Source of the DNA: Firm-13 sp964617375
Lineage (GTDB): Bacteria > Bacillota > Clostridia > Saccharofermentanales > Saccharofermentanaceae
Reading direction: 5' to 3'
Length of the DNA stretch: 44,901 nucleotides
Assembly: GCA_964617375.1 (NCBI GenBank)
Contig: CAZTXQ010000022.1
Span: 1-44,901, forward strand
Each line of letters opens with the position of its first letter. The stretch's first letter is position 1. Below, piece by piece: positions 16,544-25,700 of this stretch. The translations under genes and the position numbers were made by a program. A model generated the notes under the pieces. It worked only from the letters and a program-made list of their open reading frames with translations, ran no database searches and was not told where the DNA came from.

Positions 16544-18598
16544 ATGGCAAAAAAACAGCCCAAAAACGGACATAAATCGAAGAACCATTCTTTTTCCGCA
16601 TATATGAATGCCGGCAAATCCGGAAATACGAAGGACACCGCCAGACCGGAGCACGCCTCCGGCAAGAACAGGCGTCCGAAGGGCGCTTTCGACAATACGC
16701 GGTCGCTGCCCGTACCGCCGGTTTCCGACAATCTGCCGCGCGGACCGCTGGGAATTGTTAACCGTTGCGTCGGTATTTTACGGGAAGCCGGATTTGACGG
16801 TGTCGTCGAACCGGACGCGGGATACAACTCCACCCAATACGGAAAGATACTGGTCCGTTCGCGCAACCTGAACGGCGCTCCATTCGGTATGAAGGTGGTT
16901 TGTGAGATCCTGAATCCCACCGGAGCGGGCGGATCCTATGAAGGCCGAATTCTGGAGGTTCTCGGAGATCCGGGAAGAAGCGATGTCGCAATTCTTTCCA
17001 TATTGAAGCAGTACGGTCTTTCCCCGGCTTTCCCGGAAGCGGTATCGGCAGAAGCGGAAAAGTTTCCGATCCATCCGACCGGAGATGAGATTTTACGCGC
17101 CGTCGCGGCAGGACGGCGGGATTTGCGGACGCTTAAGACCATCACAATGGATGGCGAGGACGCCAAGGATCTTGACGATGCTATATCGATCGAGAAAATG
17201 GATGGCAAGGGATATCGGCTTTTCGTGCACATAGCAGATGTCTCCGAGTATGTCAGGGTGAATACGGCTCTGGACACCGAGGCGCGGCTCAGAGCGACCA
17301 GCGTGTATCTTGTGGACAGAGTGATACCGATGCTGCCGCCCAGACTGTCCAACGGTCTTTGCAGCCTGAATCCGAATGTGCCGAGATTTGCGCTCACCGC
17401 CGCTATGACGGTCGGCTATGACGGGGAAGTCATCGACGGGGATCTCTATGAAAGCATCATTGAGAGCGATGCAAGAACTTCTTATAAAGAAGTATACGGA
17501 GTTCTTTTCGAGGATAAATATCTGGACCGGTACGCGTCTTTCGTGCCGATGTTCCAGACGATGAAAGAACTTAAAGATATTCTGACCGAAAAGCGTGAGC
17601 GCAGAGGGTCGATCGAATTTGATTTCCCCGAAACGCATGTGGATCTGGATGAAGAAGGGACCCCGACGAATATTTATGCGTATCCGATCAATTATGCGAA
17701 CGGCATCATCGAGGAATTCATGATTCTGTGCAATGAATTTGTGGCAGAACGCTTTTCCCGTATGAAGTATCCGTTTGTGTACCGGGTGCACGAAGATCCC
17801 GATGAGATTAAGATCGGGGAATTTCTCCATGTTGCGAAACTGTTCGGTGCCCAGGCGCGCACACACGACAAACCTACGCCGCTCTTCCTGTCCGGACTTA
17901 TGAATCAGATCAAAGATGAGCCTTTTACGCCGGCACTTTCTCAGATCCTTCTGCGGTCGCTGGCGAAAGCGCGGTACAGCGAACAGAATCTCGGACATTT
18001 CGGACTCGCGTCGGAATGCTATTGTCACTTCACATCGCCGATCCGTCGATATCCGGATCTTTACATACACCGGATCATTAAGAGCTATCTTCATGACGAA
18101 GGGAAAAAGACCTATTTTTCGACGCAGGTTGTCGATGTGAGTGATCACAGCTCGCTGATGGAACGCAATTCGATGGATGCCGAACGGGCTTCGGTGAACC
18201 AGAAAATATCCGAGTATATGACTCGGCATATCGGCGATCTTTTCGACGGAATCATTTCAAGCATTTTCCATGGCGGGATTTTTGTACGCCTGGAAAGTAC
18301 CGTCGAAGGGCTGGTGCCTTTCCGTACGATGAATGATTATTTCGAATTTGATGAGAGACGCCTTGAGGCGAAGGGAAAAACATCGGGAAGAGTCTTTCGT
18401 ATCGGTGAGGCGGTTAAAGTGAAAGTCGTTAACGCGGATACCATTCAAAGGCGCGTTGACTTTGAACTTGCGGAAACGATCAGCGGGGGAAAACGGGGCG
18501 TCCGGGAAAAAACGGACATAAAAAAAGATGCCGGAACAGGCATCGGAAAACACCATAGGAAAGACGGCAGTAAGCCGGTCCGGAAATCGCGGAAATAA
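16544..18598 (+). CDS. rnr: Ribonuclease R (RNB/VacB family)
   Basis: A processive 3'-5' exoribonuclease that degrades structured RNA. The 684-residue protein is a little short for RNase R: the first 65 residues are a basic low-complexity tail in place of the usual winged-helix domain, then a cold-shock-like region (about 70-170), the RNB catalytic domain with the Asp cluster in GEDAKDLDDA (residues 204-213), the SPIRRYPDL motif, and a C-terminal S1 domain beginning near FDGIISSIFHGGIFV. A basic tail ends the protein. In many Firmicutes smpB and ssrA follow; neither is seen here. The start is ATG 16544; a recognisable ribosome binding site is only weak (GAGGTAA). Confidence 0.94.
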   Translation: MAKKQPKNGHKSKNHSFSAYMNAGKSGNTKDTARPEHASGKNRRPKGAFDNTRSLPVPPVSDNLPRGPLGIVNRCVGILREAGFDGVVEPDAGYNSTQYGKILVRSRNLNGAPFGMKVVCEILNPTGAGGSYEGRILEVLGDPGRSDVAILSILKQYGLSPAFPEAVSAEAEKFPIHPTGDEILRAVAAGRRDLRTLKTITMDGEDAKDLDDAISIEKMDGKGYRLFVHIADVSEYVRVNTALDTEARLRATSVYLVDRVIPMLPPRLSNGLCSLNPNVPRFALTAAMTVGYDGEVIDGDLYESIIESDARTSYKEVYGVLFEDKYLDRYASFVPMFQTMKELKDILTEKRERRGSIEFDFPETHVDLDEEGTPTNIYAYPINYANGIIEEFMILCNEFVAERFSRMKYPFVYRVHEDPDEIKIGEFLHVAKLFGAQARTHDKPTPLFLSGLMNQIKDEPFTPALSQILLRSLAKARYSEQNLGHFGLASECYCHFTSPIRRYPDLYIHRIIKSYLHDEGKKTYFSTQVVDVSDHSSLMERNSMDAERASVNQKISEYMTRHIGDLFDGIISSIFHGGIFVRLESTVEGLVPFRTMNDYFEFDERRLEAKGKTSGRVFRIGEAVKVKVVNADTIQRRVDFELAETISGGKRGVREKTDIKKDAGTGIGKHHRKDGSKPVRKSRK

Positions 18599-18599
18599 G

Positions 18600-18622
18600 G
18601 GAAGCGCTGATATCAGCCTTCC
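18600..18622. terminator. Hairpin between convergent rnr and HPr-like gene
   Basis: GGAAG (18600-18604) and GCTGA (18606-18610) pair with TCAGC (18613-18617) and CTTCC (18618-18622), with one bulged C and a very small loop. It starts just after the rnr stop and includes the minus-strand gene's stop. It has no T tract, so termination is only a guess. Confidence 0.4.
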
Positions 18623-18846
18623 GTACGAAACGGTTTAAGTGCTTCTACAAGATCGTCGCAATTGTCCGTGTGGATCTCTATATTGATCGGACGCTGTAAT
18701 TCGAGGCTGAAGATTCCCATAATGGACTTGGCGTCGACAACATAGCGGCCGGAAGAAAGGTCTACGTCATACGGATATGAATTAACCGTATGGACAAAAT
18801 CCTTGACGTCTGTGATGGACTTGAATTGCACCGTAAAACGAACCAT
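18613..18846 (-). CDS. HPr-like protein lacking the active-site histidine
   Basis: A 77-residue protein with the HPr fold pattern. The segment AKSIMGIFSLEL (residues 39-50) matches the Ser46 region of HPr (KSIMGVMSL), with the serine at residue 41, and the C-terminal strand-helix pattern also fits. The region that should hold GIHARPA reads SITDVKD, so the His15 phosphorylated by enzyme I is absent. It therefore cannot be a normal PTS phosphocarrier; a Crh-like regulatory or structural role is possible, though even Crh is better conserved. The start at 18846 has a GGGGGGG ribosome-binding run 8 nt upstream, which is unusual. It is transcribed alone, divergently from mtaB. Confidence 0.8.
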   Translation of the reverse strand: MVRFTVQFKSITDVKDFVHTVNSYPYDVDLSSGRYVVDAKSIMGIFSLELQRPINIEIHTDNCDDLVEALKPFRTEG

Positions 18847-18854
18847 AATGTAAG

Positions 18855-18901
18855 CCCCCCCGTAATAGGTGTGATAGGCCGGGGGTTGGAACCCCCGTAA
18901 T
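18855..18901 (-). promoter_or_regulatory. Leader with competing G-run/C-run pairings over the ribosome binding site
   Basis: On the minus strand the leader holds ATTACGGGGG, then CCCCC, then a second ATTACGGGGG that continues into a G7 ribosome binding site (18855-18861). The C5 run (18881-18885 on plus) can pair with the upstream G5 (18891-18895) as a local hairpin or with the G7 run that includes the ribosome binding site. This would allow two exclusive structures. The pairings are visible; the regulation is inference. Confidence 0.45.
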
Positions 18902-18906
18902 TAATA

Positions 18907-18934
18907 AGTTTATCACAGGCGAAAATCATGTCAA
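18907..18934 (-). promoter_or_regulatory. Promoter of the HPr-like gene
   Basis: On the minus strand TTGACA (18929-18934) and TAAACT (18907-18912) are separated by 16 nt. Transcription would start close to the G5/C5 leader hairpin. Confidence 0.6.
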
Positions 18935-18970
18935 TCAAAGCAAGCCAAAAAACATATTAGGAGAAGGAAA

Positions 18971-20353
18971 TTGCCGGAATTAACAAATAGCAGCACAAAT
19001 CATGATAATACCCCATATATTGTTATGTTTCAGACACTCGGCTGTAAGGTGAACCGCTATGAGACGGATGCCGTGCGGCAGTCTTTCGAGGCTTCCGGGT
19101 TTTGCGCACAGAACGAAGGAGAAGGACACACCTGCCCCGATGTTTATGTGCTGAACACATGTACGGTAACGGCGGAGGCCGACCGGAAATCGCGCCAGAT
19201 GATCCGGCGCGCGAAAAAAAAGTATCCCGGAGCCATTGTCGTTGCCATGGGATGCCACGTCGAAATGCTGGACGGCCAGTCGGAGGCCGATATATCGATC
19301 GGCACAAAGAACAGACTCTCCGCCGTTCGTCTTGCGCATGAACTTCTCGAAAAAAGAAAGTTCTCACAGGATCCGGATGCGACCGGCTTTGCGTACGGAG
19401 AGGTTTATGCATCGGGCGACAAGTATCAGGAATTCGGACCGGTACTGTCCCAGGAAGACACCAGAGCCTATATTAAGATAGAAGACGGCTGTGACAGCTT
19501 CTGCAGCTACTGCGTCATACCCTATGCAAGAGGCCGTGTTTCGAGCAGAGAGACAAGGGAGGTTCTCCGCGAAGCGGAAGAGCTTGCGGGCAGGGGCTTT
19601 CGGGAAATTGTTCTGACCGGCATTCATATCTGTTCCTTCGGGAAAGACAGGGGAGAAGATATTTCGGCGCTGGGAGATCTCCTTCTGGGGCTCGAGCAAA
19701 TTCAGGGCATCGAGAGAATACGTTTAGGTTCTTTGGAGCCGAATTCTCTGACGGAGGATTTTGTCCGGAGAATAGCCGGTATGAGTAAGATCTGTCCGCA
19801 TTTTCATATTTCCCTGCAGAGCGGATCGGACGGTGTTCTTCGCAAGATGAACCGGAAATATGACACGAAGCAGTACAGAGAGTGTATCGGCTGGCTTAGA
19901 CGGTATTTTAAAGATCTTTCGGTTGGTACCGACGTAATCGTCGGATTTCCGACCGAAACCGGGGAAGAGCACGAAGAAAGTCTGGCCTTCTGCCGGGAAA
20001 TCGGCTTTTCGGGCATCCACGTTTTCCCGTTTTCCGAGAGGAAAGGGACAAAGGCGGCCGAAATGACTCCAAAGGTCCCGCAGGATATCAAGTTAAAAAG
20101 GCGCGACGAATTTCTTGTTCTTGCCGGCGGGCTGGCCGGAGCGTACGGCAGGACCTTCGTCGGACAAACCGTTTCCGTGCTTCTGGAAACCGTAGACGAG
20201 GACGGATTTTTCACCGGCTATACCCGGGATTACGTTCGGGTCCACATCGAGCCGGACGTGTCGCTTGAGAAGGGGAATACGGTTTCGGTTGTTGTGGATT
20301 CCTGTGCGGAAGGCGTGCTTTACGGAAGAACTGTATCAAAAATAAGGGACTGA
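18971..20353 (+). CDS. mtaB: tRNA t6A37 methylthiotransferase MtaB
   Basis: A radical-SAM methylthiotransferase that converts t6A37 to ms2t6A37 in tRNA. The 460-residue protein has the N-terminal UPF0004 domain with its three cluster-binding Cys residues in TLGCKVNRYE, NTCTVTAEAD and MGCHVEM, then the radical-SAM motif CDSFCSYCVIP (about residues 174-184), and a C-terminal TRAM domain (FVGQTVSVLLETV onward). The CKVN and TCTVT variants distinguish MtaB/YqeV from MiaB and RimO. The start is TTG 18971 with AGGAGA 6 nt upstream (18959-18964). The 124-nt gap upstream is shared with the divergent HPr-like gene; no clear plus-strand promoter stands out in it. Confidence 0.93.
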   Translation: MPELTNSSTNHDNTPYIVMFQTLGCKVNRYETDAVRQSFEASGFCAQNEGEGHTCPDVYVLNTCTVTAEADRKSRQMIRRAKKKYPGAIVVAMGCHVEMLDGQSEADISIGTKNRLSAVRLAHELLEKRKFSQDPDATGFAYGEVYASGDKYQEFGPVLSQEDTRAYIKIEDGCDSFCSYCVIPYARGRVSSRETREVLREAEELAGRGFREIVLTGIHICSFGKDRGEDISALGDLLLGLEQIQGIERIRLGSLEPNSLTEDFVRRIAGMSKICPHFHISLQSGSDGVLRKMNRKYDTKQYRECIGWLRRYFKDLSVGTDVIVGFPTETGEEHEESLAFCREIGFSGIHVFPFSERKGTKAAEMTPKVPQDIKLKRRDEFLVLAGGLAGAYGRTFVGQTVSVLLETVDEDGFFTGYTRDYVRVHIEPDVSLEKGNTVSVVVDSCAEGVLYGRTVSKIRD

Positions 20354-20356
20354 TTT

Positions 20357-20386
20357 TTGGTTTTTTTTATTAAAACATGATACAAT
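20357..20386 (+). promoter_or_regulatory. ireB promoter
   Basis: TTGGTT (20357-20362) and TACAAT (20381-20386) are separated by 18 nt, and TGA directly before TACAAT gives an extended -10. Confidence 0.55.
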
Positions 20387-20389
20387 CAT

Positions 20390-20416
20390 AGAGAACAGTC
20401 GTTCTCTCAATTTTTT
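20390..20416 (+). promoter_or_regulatory. Hairpin plus T6 in the ireB leader
   Basis: AGAGAAC (20390-20396) and GTTCTCT (20401-20407) form a perfect 7-bp inverted repeat around AGTC, followed after three bases by six T residues. It lies at the predicted transcription start of ireB, so it may be an operator or a weak attenuator. Confidence 0.45.
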
Positions 20417-20435
20417 CGGTATGGGAGGTGTTCTG

Positions 20436-20693
20436 ATGGTGGATTCTGGGACCGCAAGATTTTCTTTTAATATGGACAAGTCGGAAGACGCGCGCGAATT
20501 GATGCGGTATGTCCTGTCGGCTCTTCAGGAGAAGGGCTATAACCCGGTGAATCAACTGGTAGGTTATTTTATGTCGGGGGACCCGACTTATATTACAAAT
20601 CATAAGGGTGCACGGGGAATAATCAGAAGGATGGAGCGGGACGAGCTTCTGGAAGTAATCATACGTGAGTATTGCCAGAATTTGGACCGGTAA
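20436..20693 (+). CDS. ireB: IreB family (UPF0297) regulatory phosphoprotein
   Basis: An 85-residue member of the IreB/YrzL family. In Enterococcus faecalis IreB is phosphorylated by the Ser/Thr kinase IreK and affects cephalosporin resistance; the role here is inferred. The family motifs are clear: TARFSFN near the N-terminus, then ALQEKGYNPVNQLVGYFMSGDPTYITNH and the RMERDELLEVIIREY helix. I chose ATG 20436, 6 nt after GGGAGGTG, over ATG 20421, which lies on that ribosome binding site. The yqgF start follows closely, as in the yrzL-yrrK pair of B. subtilis. The customary upstream alaS is absent. Confidence 0.94.
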   Translation: MVDSGTARFSFNMDKSEDARELMRYVLSALQEKGYNPVNQLVGYFMSGDPTYITNHKGARGIIRRMERDELLEVIIREYCQNLDR

Positions 20694-20704
20694 ATGTAGA
20701 CAGT

Positions 20705-21133
20705 ATGGGGAGAATAATGGCCATTGACTTCGGTACCAGACGGATCGGAGTAGCCCTGAGCGATACGCTGCATCTTACGGCTTCAGGATATGAAACGATC
20801 TCCTGGAATGGCGAAGACAGCCGTTATGCACTGGATCGGCTTCGGGATATCGTTAAGGACAAAGACGTGACGGAGATTGTGATCGGACAGCCCAGACGAA
20901 CCGACGGGCAGACCAGTGAGTCCGAACGCAAGGCACAGCTGTTCGGTACGGATTTGCAGTCGGTAACGGGTATTGAGCCGAAATACCGCGACGAGAGATA
21001 TACGACGGTTCTTGCGTCAAGGTATCTTCTCGCGACCGGAGTGTCCGGGAAAGAGAAGAAGAAGGTTGTCGATCAGGTCGCCGCAGAAATCATTCTTCGC
21101 GAGTACCTTGAAAGTCGTCGCGTTGACAAGTGA
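20705..21133 (+). CDS. yqgF: YqgF/RuvX, putative pre-16S rRNA nuclease / Holliday junction resolvase-like
   Basis: A RNase H-fold nuclease of the YqgF family, implicated in 16S rRNA 5'-end maturation. The 142-residue form starts MGRIMAIDFGTRRIGVALSD, whose first Asp is a metal ligand; VIGQPRRTDGQ and the YRDERYTT segment are also family marks. ATG 20705 preserves the first strand expected by the family but has no clear ribosome binding site; ATG 20717 follows GGGGAG by 4 nt and would remove only four residues. The gene begins 12 bases after the ireB stop. No transmembrane or other domain is present. Confidence 0.92.
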   Translation: MGRIMAIDFGTRRIGVALSDTLHLTASGYETISWNGEDSRYALDRLRDIVKDKDVTEIVIGQPRRTDGQTSESERKAQLFGTDLQSVTGIEPKYRDERYTTVLASRYLLATGVSGKEKKKVVDQVAAEIILREYLESRRVDK

Positions 21134-21137
21134 TTCG

Positions 21138-21146
21138 TGATATAAT
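21138..21146 (+). promoter_or_regulatory. Extended -10 ahead of the first DUF1292 gene
   Basis: TGA-TATAAT at 21138-21146 is an extended -10, 62 nt before the start at 21209. A TTGACA at 21123-21128 is only 12 nt away, too close to be its -35. Confidence 0.45.
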
Positions 21147-21208
21147 GAGCCAAGTTTGTCCTTTTTATAGAGACAATTATTGAATCAGAGCATAACAGGA
21201 GGAAGAAT

Positions 21209-21562
21209 ATGTTTTTTGAAGATTGCGGCTGCGGATGCGGTCATGACGGATGTAAAGACGACTGTGCCGAAGGCAATGAGGAGCAGGCGATCATCACAAT
21301 GGTAGATGCGGAGACCGGGGAAGAGTACCAGTTCGCTGTTGTCGACGATTTTGAATATAAGAATCAGGCATACTGTGTTCTTGTAACCGTTGATGAGGAA
21401 GAGCCCGAACTTGTTATCACCAAGGTAGTTCAGCTTGAGGGCGAAGAAGAAGGCCTGATGAGCCTTGAAGATGAAGAGGCTGATGAAGTTTACGCCGAAT
21501 ATGACCGCCTTTGCGAAGAAGCGGAAATTGACGATGAAGACGACACAGACGAAGAAGAGTAA
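21209..21562 (+). CDS. DUF1292 protein (YrzB-like), Cys-rich N-terminus
   Basis: A 117-residue acidic DUF1292 protein, the usual third member of the ireB-yqgF-yrzB cluster. The conserved core (IITMVDAETGEEYQFAVV, then QAYCVLVTVDEEEPELVITKV) covers residues about 28-76. The N-terminus holds a dense cluster CGCGCGHDGCKDDC (residues 6-19) that could bind a metal, and the C-terminus is strongly acidic. Function is unknown for the family. The ribosome binding site AGGAGG is at 21198-21203. It overlaps the next DUF1292 gene by about 29 bases. Confidence 0.85.
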   Translation: MFFEDCGCGCGHDGCKDDCAEGNEEQAIITMVDAETGEEYQFAVVDDFEYKNQAYCVLVTVDEEEPELVITKVVQLEGEEEGLMSLEDEEADEVYAEYDRLCEEAEIDDEDDTDEEE

Positions 21563-21896
21563 ACCGCAGGGCAGGCCTGTTCCTGCTGCGGGGCTGAATA
21601 AGGCAGATGATGCCCTTGCCGTTTTACGCGATGCGTCGAACGGCAAGGAGTATTATCTGTCTATTATTGATTCCTTTTCCCTTTCCGGTCGGGAATACGT
21701 TGTGATGTACAATTATGAACCCGACGACGGCAATCATTCGGATCCGGAACTCGTAATTATGCGAACGGAGTTTGCAAGAACGGGTGACCAGTATTTTTTC
21801 TCAATAAAAGACAAGAACGAACTGGACGCGGCTTTTAATGTTTTTATCGGCCGCTTTTCCGCTTCCTCTTCTTTGAAAAAGGACTTGAGGGGATGA
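21534..21896 (+). CDS. Second DUF1292 protein
   Basis: A second DUF1292 paralogue, about 120 residues. The core KADDALAVLRDASNGKEYYLSIIDSF resembles the strand pattern of the first copy, and YEPDDGNHSDPELVIMRTE matches its PELVI motif. The N-terminal 20 residues are basic, the opposite of the acidic neighbour. The start is uncertain: ATG 21534 gives the least overlap with the preceding gene but has no good ribosome binding site; the open frame extends to 21465. The stop overlaps the CPBP protease start by 4 bases. Function is unknown; tandem divergence suggests the two may form a pair. Confidence 0.7.
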   Translation: MKTTQTKKSKPQGRPVPAAGLNKADDALAVLRDASNGKEYYLSIIDSFSLSGREYVVMYNYEPDDGNHSDPELVIMRTEFARTGDQYFFSIKDKNELDAAFNVFIGRFSASSSLKKDLRG

Positions 21897-22729
21897 ATAA
21901 GCCGCAAAAGATTCATATAGGAACTTTTTTAGTGCCGCTCGCAGGAGTGGCACTCTATTATTATGCCCAGTTTGTGGCCGGCGTGCTGACCGTTGTGATC
22001 TATCCGGAAGACGGCGCAGCTTCTCTTTTATCAACCCGGGCCGGAACCTACACCGATCTGGTCGCTATCGTGACATATGTATTCTTAGCCATCTGGTTTA
22101 TCGCCGCCGGCAAACCTTCAAGAGATCTGATAAGAAGGCGGATGCCGGGACCCGGTCCGCTCCTGATGTCCTTGCCGATCGGGCTCGGGATGCTTGGCCT
22201 GGTGAATTTGTTCTTTATCGGGATTGAATGGCTGTCTCCGCGCTTCTATGTTATTCAGGGTCTTTATAATGATTATCAGATAAATGTCGGTGATATCAGT
22301 CCTCAAGGCGGCAGCGAAACCGTGCTTTATATCGCCGGAATCAGCCTTCTGATTCCGATCGCGGAGGAACTGATTTTTCGCGGCATTATCCTTGGTAAAT
22401 TTCTTGAGTCAATGAGACCGGGGTTGGCCATTGTTCTGACATCCCTTATTTTTGCCTGTATGCACTTACAGCCGCTTCAGATCATGTACGCCTTTGTTTG
22501 CGGACTCATTCTCGGATATGCGTATCTGTATTCAAACAGCATTTTTGTATCCATTGCGATACATGTAATATTCAATATATTGGGTGGAGCATTGCCGACG
22601 CTCGTCTCCGCAAAAGAAAAATGGCTGAATTCCCTCGGTTATATTGAGTTGGCGTCTACTTTTCTTCTGATTATCTGTATACTTTATCTGAGAGCGTCTT
22701 ATACAAAGCGAAAAGTTGAGGCGGGGTAA
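21893..22729 (+). CDS. CPBP family intramembrane metalloprotease
   Basis: A polytopic membrane protein, 278 residues, with the CPBP (Abi/CAAX-prenyl protease-like) domain in its second half. Motif 1 EELIFRG (about residues 160-166), motif 2 FACMHLQPLQ and motif 3 HVIFNILGG carry the Glu and His residues expected to bind zinc. About seven hydrophobic segments are visible. Bacterial CPBP proteins process or regulate secreted peptides and membrane proteins, but the substrate is unknown here. The ATG overlaps the preceding stop by 4 bases and the stop is 3 bases before the large anchored protein gene, so a functional link with that protein is plausible. Confidence 0.9.
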   Translation: MNKPQKIHIGTFLVPLAGVALYYYAQFVAGVLTVVIYPEDGAASLLSTRAGTYTDLVAIVTYVFLAIWFIAAGKPSRDLIRRRMPGPGPLLMSLPIGLGMLGLVNLFFIGIEWLSPRFYVIQGLYNDYQINVGDISPQGGSETVLYIAGISLLIPIAEELIFRGIILGKFLESMRPGLAIVLTSLIFACMHLQPLQIMYAFVCGLILGYAYLYSNSIFVSIAIHVIFNILGGALPTLVSAKEKWLNSLGYIELASTFLLIICILYLRASYTKRKVEAG

Positions 22730-22732
22730 TCC

Positions 22733-25700
22733 ATGTTTCATATACCGGAAAGAATTCATAAGAGGCCGTTTATTGTCGCCTGTATTGTACTTGGAGCTGT
22801 CCTTCTGGCATCGGCAGGTCTAATTGCGGTTCTTGATATTTTCGGTGCTACATCCGATTTGCCGGTCGTGTCTGTAAAGGCCGCGCCGGAAGGAAATACG
22901 GTCAGCGGAATCGGGATCAATATTCCTTATATTCCCACATCCAATCTTGTCGTGAATCCGTCTTTTGAAGACGTTAAGTATGATCAAATCTATACGGTTT
23001 CCGGTGCCACAACAAATTCGGTCTTCGTTTTGCCGGACAAGGTTTCGGATACGTATTATGCCGATCATTTTTTCGTGGGCGGAAAGATCCGCATCATGTC
23101 ACTCGACGAAAACGGTGAAATGATAACGAAACTGGTTTCGGATGTAACCGGATTTGAAATGAATCAGCTGGGGCTGTGGAATACTCTTGCTGTGCCGGAA
23201 GACACCAGGGAAGGGCAGTCCATTCTGGCACTTTCCTCGTCTCCCGCCTTATCGGTCGGCGTAGGCAGCAAGGGACTCCTCATATCGGGCGTCACATCCG
23301 CTCAGCCTGTCGTCATCGACACCGGCTTGACGGAGGATTTTGTCGGAATTACCTATATAGACGACCGGTTTTACGCCGCAACAGCAAACGGTTCTTTCCT
23401 GATCTCCACCGACGGCAAAGCCTGGAATACATTTTCGTCTGATTCCGCAGATCCGGTTCTTATTCAGACGGTCTCCGCTATCGGGAAAATAGGATTGGCC
23501 GCCGGTGAAAACGGCGCGGTACTGATGTGTTCGGACGGCATCGTTTCAAGAGTGGATTCCAGGACATCGGAGACGCTTCATACCTCTGCCGGCAACGGAA
23601 GCGAGGTGCTTTTTGCCGGTGAAAACGGCGCACTCGTTACGACGTCAAACGGAATACTCTTCCGGGTCCTTTCGCGGGAGGAGATGCCCGTTGACTACGA
23701 ATCTGCAGACTGGGTTTCCGCGGATTATTTGAATGACGTGTTCGTTCTCGGAGGGAGCAACGGCGAACTTGCAGTTGGCTCATATTCTGCCGCGGACGGC
23801 AAATTTTCTTTTGTATCACGAACGGCCAGGGATCCTTCCGGAACCCTTCTGGCAATCAAGAAAATCATGCTGCTTCCTTCCGGCGAGATGATTATTCTTG
23901 ATTCTTCCGGTTCCTTATTTTGCTCGAATACCGATACGGATGAATGGAAACAATTATCGGCGCTGTCAGACAATTTGATCGAAGCCATGGGGTCTTCGGA
24001 CGGTAAAATTATCCTTTCTCAGGGAATCTCTTCGCAGACAACGCAGCTGTTCACTTGTATACGCTTTGCCGATGTACAGAGCGAGAATACTTTTCGCGAC
24101 GGTGATATGTGTTATATTGCCGCATCGTCCACATCGGTTCCATCCGTATCAGCCGCATCTTCCGATCCTGCCGCCATAACCGAAACACAGGCCGTAACGG
24201 CTTTGCCTTCGGAAGCCGTTTCTTGCTGGCAGGCTTTCGGCGAACAGACCATGATAGAGATACAGGATAAGGCACCTTCCGGCGGAGGAGTGTCTTCGCT
24301 GCACCTGATCGGGAAAACAGCCGATCAAGTCAAGCAGCCGCATTATATATCACAGGTAATCGCGGCAAAGGGAGAGACCCCTTTTCAGGCGGGATCCATA
24401 TATCAGATGAATGTCTGGCTTAAGCAGAGCGGTATTGCGAAGGGTGAGGTTATGGTCTGGATTTCCGGCAATTTCACTTCGGCCGGGACTACATTTACCG
24501 ACGTCGGAAACGGATGGAAGCAGTATACGTATACTTTTGCACTGCCCTCGGATGTAACGGGGACGTCTACCGGAGAAATCCGATTGAATATCGGATTTAC
24601 CGGTGAGGGCGAGCTCAATATTGACAGGGTTTATCTGGGACTTGAGAAGACCGCCGCATCGGTCATTCCCGACGCGTTTAGTTCGGCAGTAATCGACGCT
24701 TCACCGGATCTGATCCGGCTGGAAAATGTGGCGATTGGCCAGTCTGGAATTGATTCCAAAGCATGGACGCTGGCCGGAGGCAACGAAGGATTGGACAATA
24801 TCGACAAGCAGGTGTTGCCTTCCGGCGTGCGCTCGCTCGAATCCTCGTTAAAGCTCGTGCGCGATGCTGCCGCGTCTCCGTGGTTCGTAATCGGATCTTC
24901 CGCAAGCGAAGAAGATGTAGACAATTTACTGGAGTATCTGTGCGGAAGTATTAAGGATCCATATGGCAAGATGCGGGTCGAGAACGGTATGGCATATCCG
25001 TGGAGCATGCTGTTTTCTCAGATGGTCGTGGAAATTTCGGACGCGGACGGCGTTTTCTCGACGGATCTTCAAAGATCGGCTTACGTGAACCATATGATGG
25101 AAGTGATCAAATCTTCTCCTTTCTATATTGATATCAAAGATAAGATTGTGTTTCTGGACGGTATGAATTACGAAGGCGGGATCATGTTATCATCGGCCGA
25201 TTATCACACGAGCTCTCTTTTTGTCACGAACCAGTCTCAGGATCAGGGCGCAAATCTTTCGTCAGCAGAGGCAATTGCACTAAGCTACAGCATGTATATC
25301 GACCAGATTCCGCGGACACCTTTACACGTGCAGCAGGTGTCCGACGAGTGGATTCGATCGGCATCCATCGCTGTAAGCCTGAATAAAACCATATCGGATA
25401 AAGAGGTTAATACGGAACTGCCCGTTACCGCCGCAGATTGCGCGGCAATGCTGTTGTCTGATATCGGAAATCACTCATATGCCGTCATGGCGAACCTTCC
25501 GGTCAGCCGGAATCCGCTCTATGCGGATACGGCGCTTCAGTTCTCGACGGCTGGTGATTCACCCGAGTCGATCTTGCTGTCTGCCGTAAATAACAAGACA
25601 CTGCTGGCAACGGCGTCCTTTCTAAATGACGCGGTCGGAGGAACTTCCGTACAGGTCCTTAATGCCCAGGAAGGTCTTATGACCTATGCGTTTAATAAGG

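Noticed and set aside
17093..18229. 378-residue minus-strand open frame inside rnr
   Set aside because: Shadow of rnr, no recognisable motifs and no ribosome binding site.
18613..18846. Functional PTS phosphocarrier HPr
   Set aside because: The His15 region (GIHARPA) is replaced; only the Ser46 region is kept.
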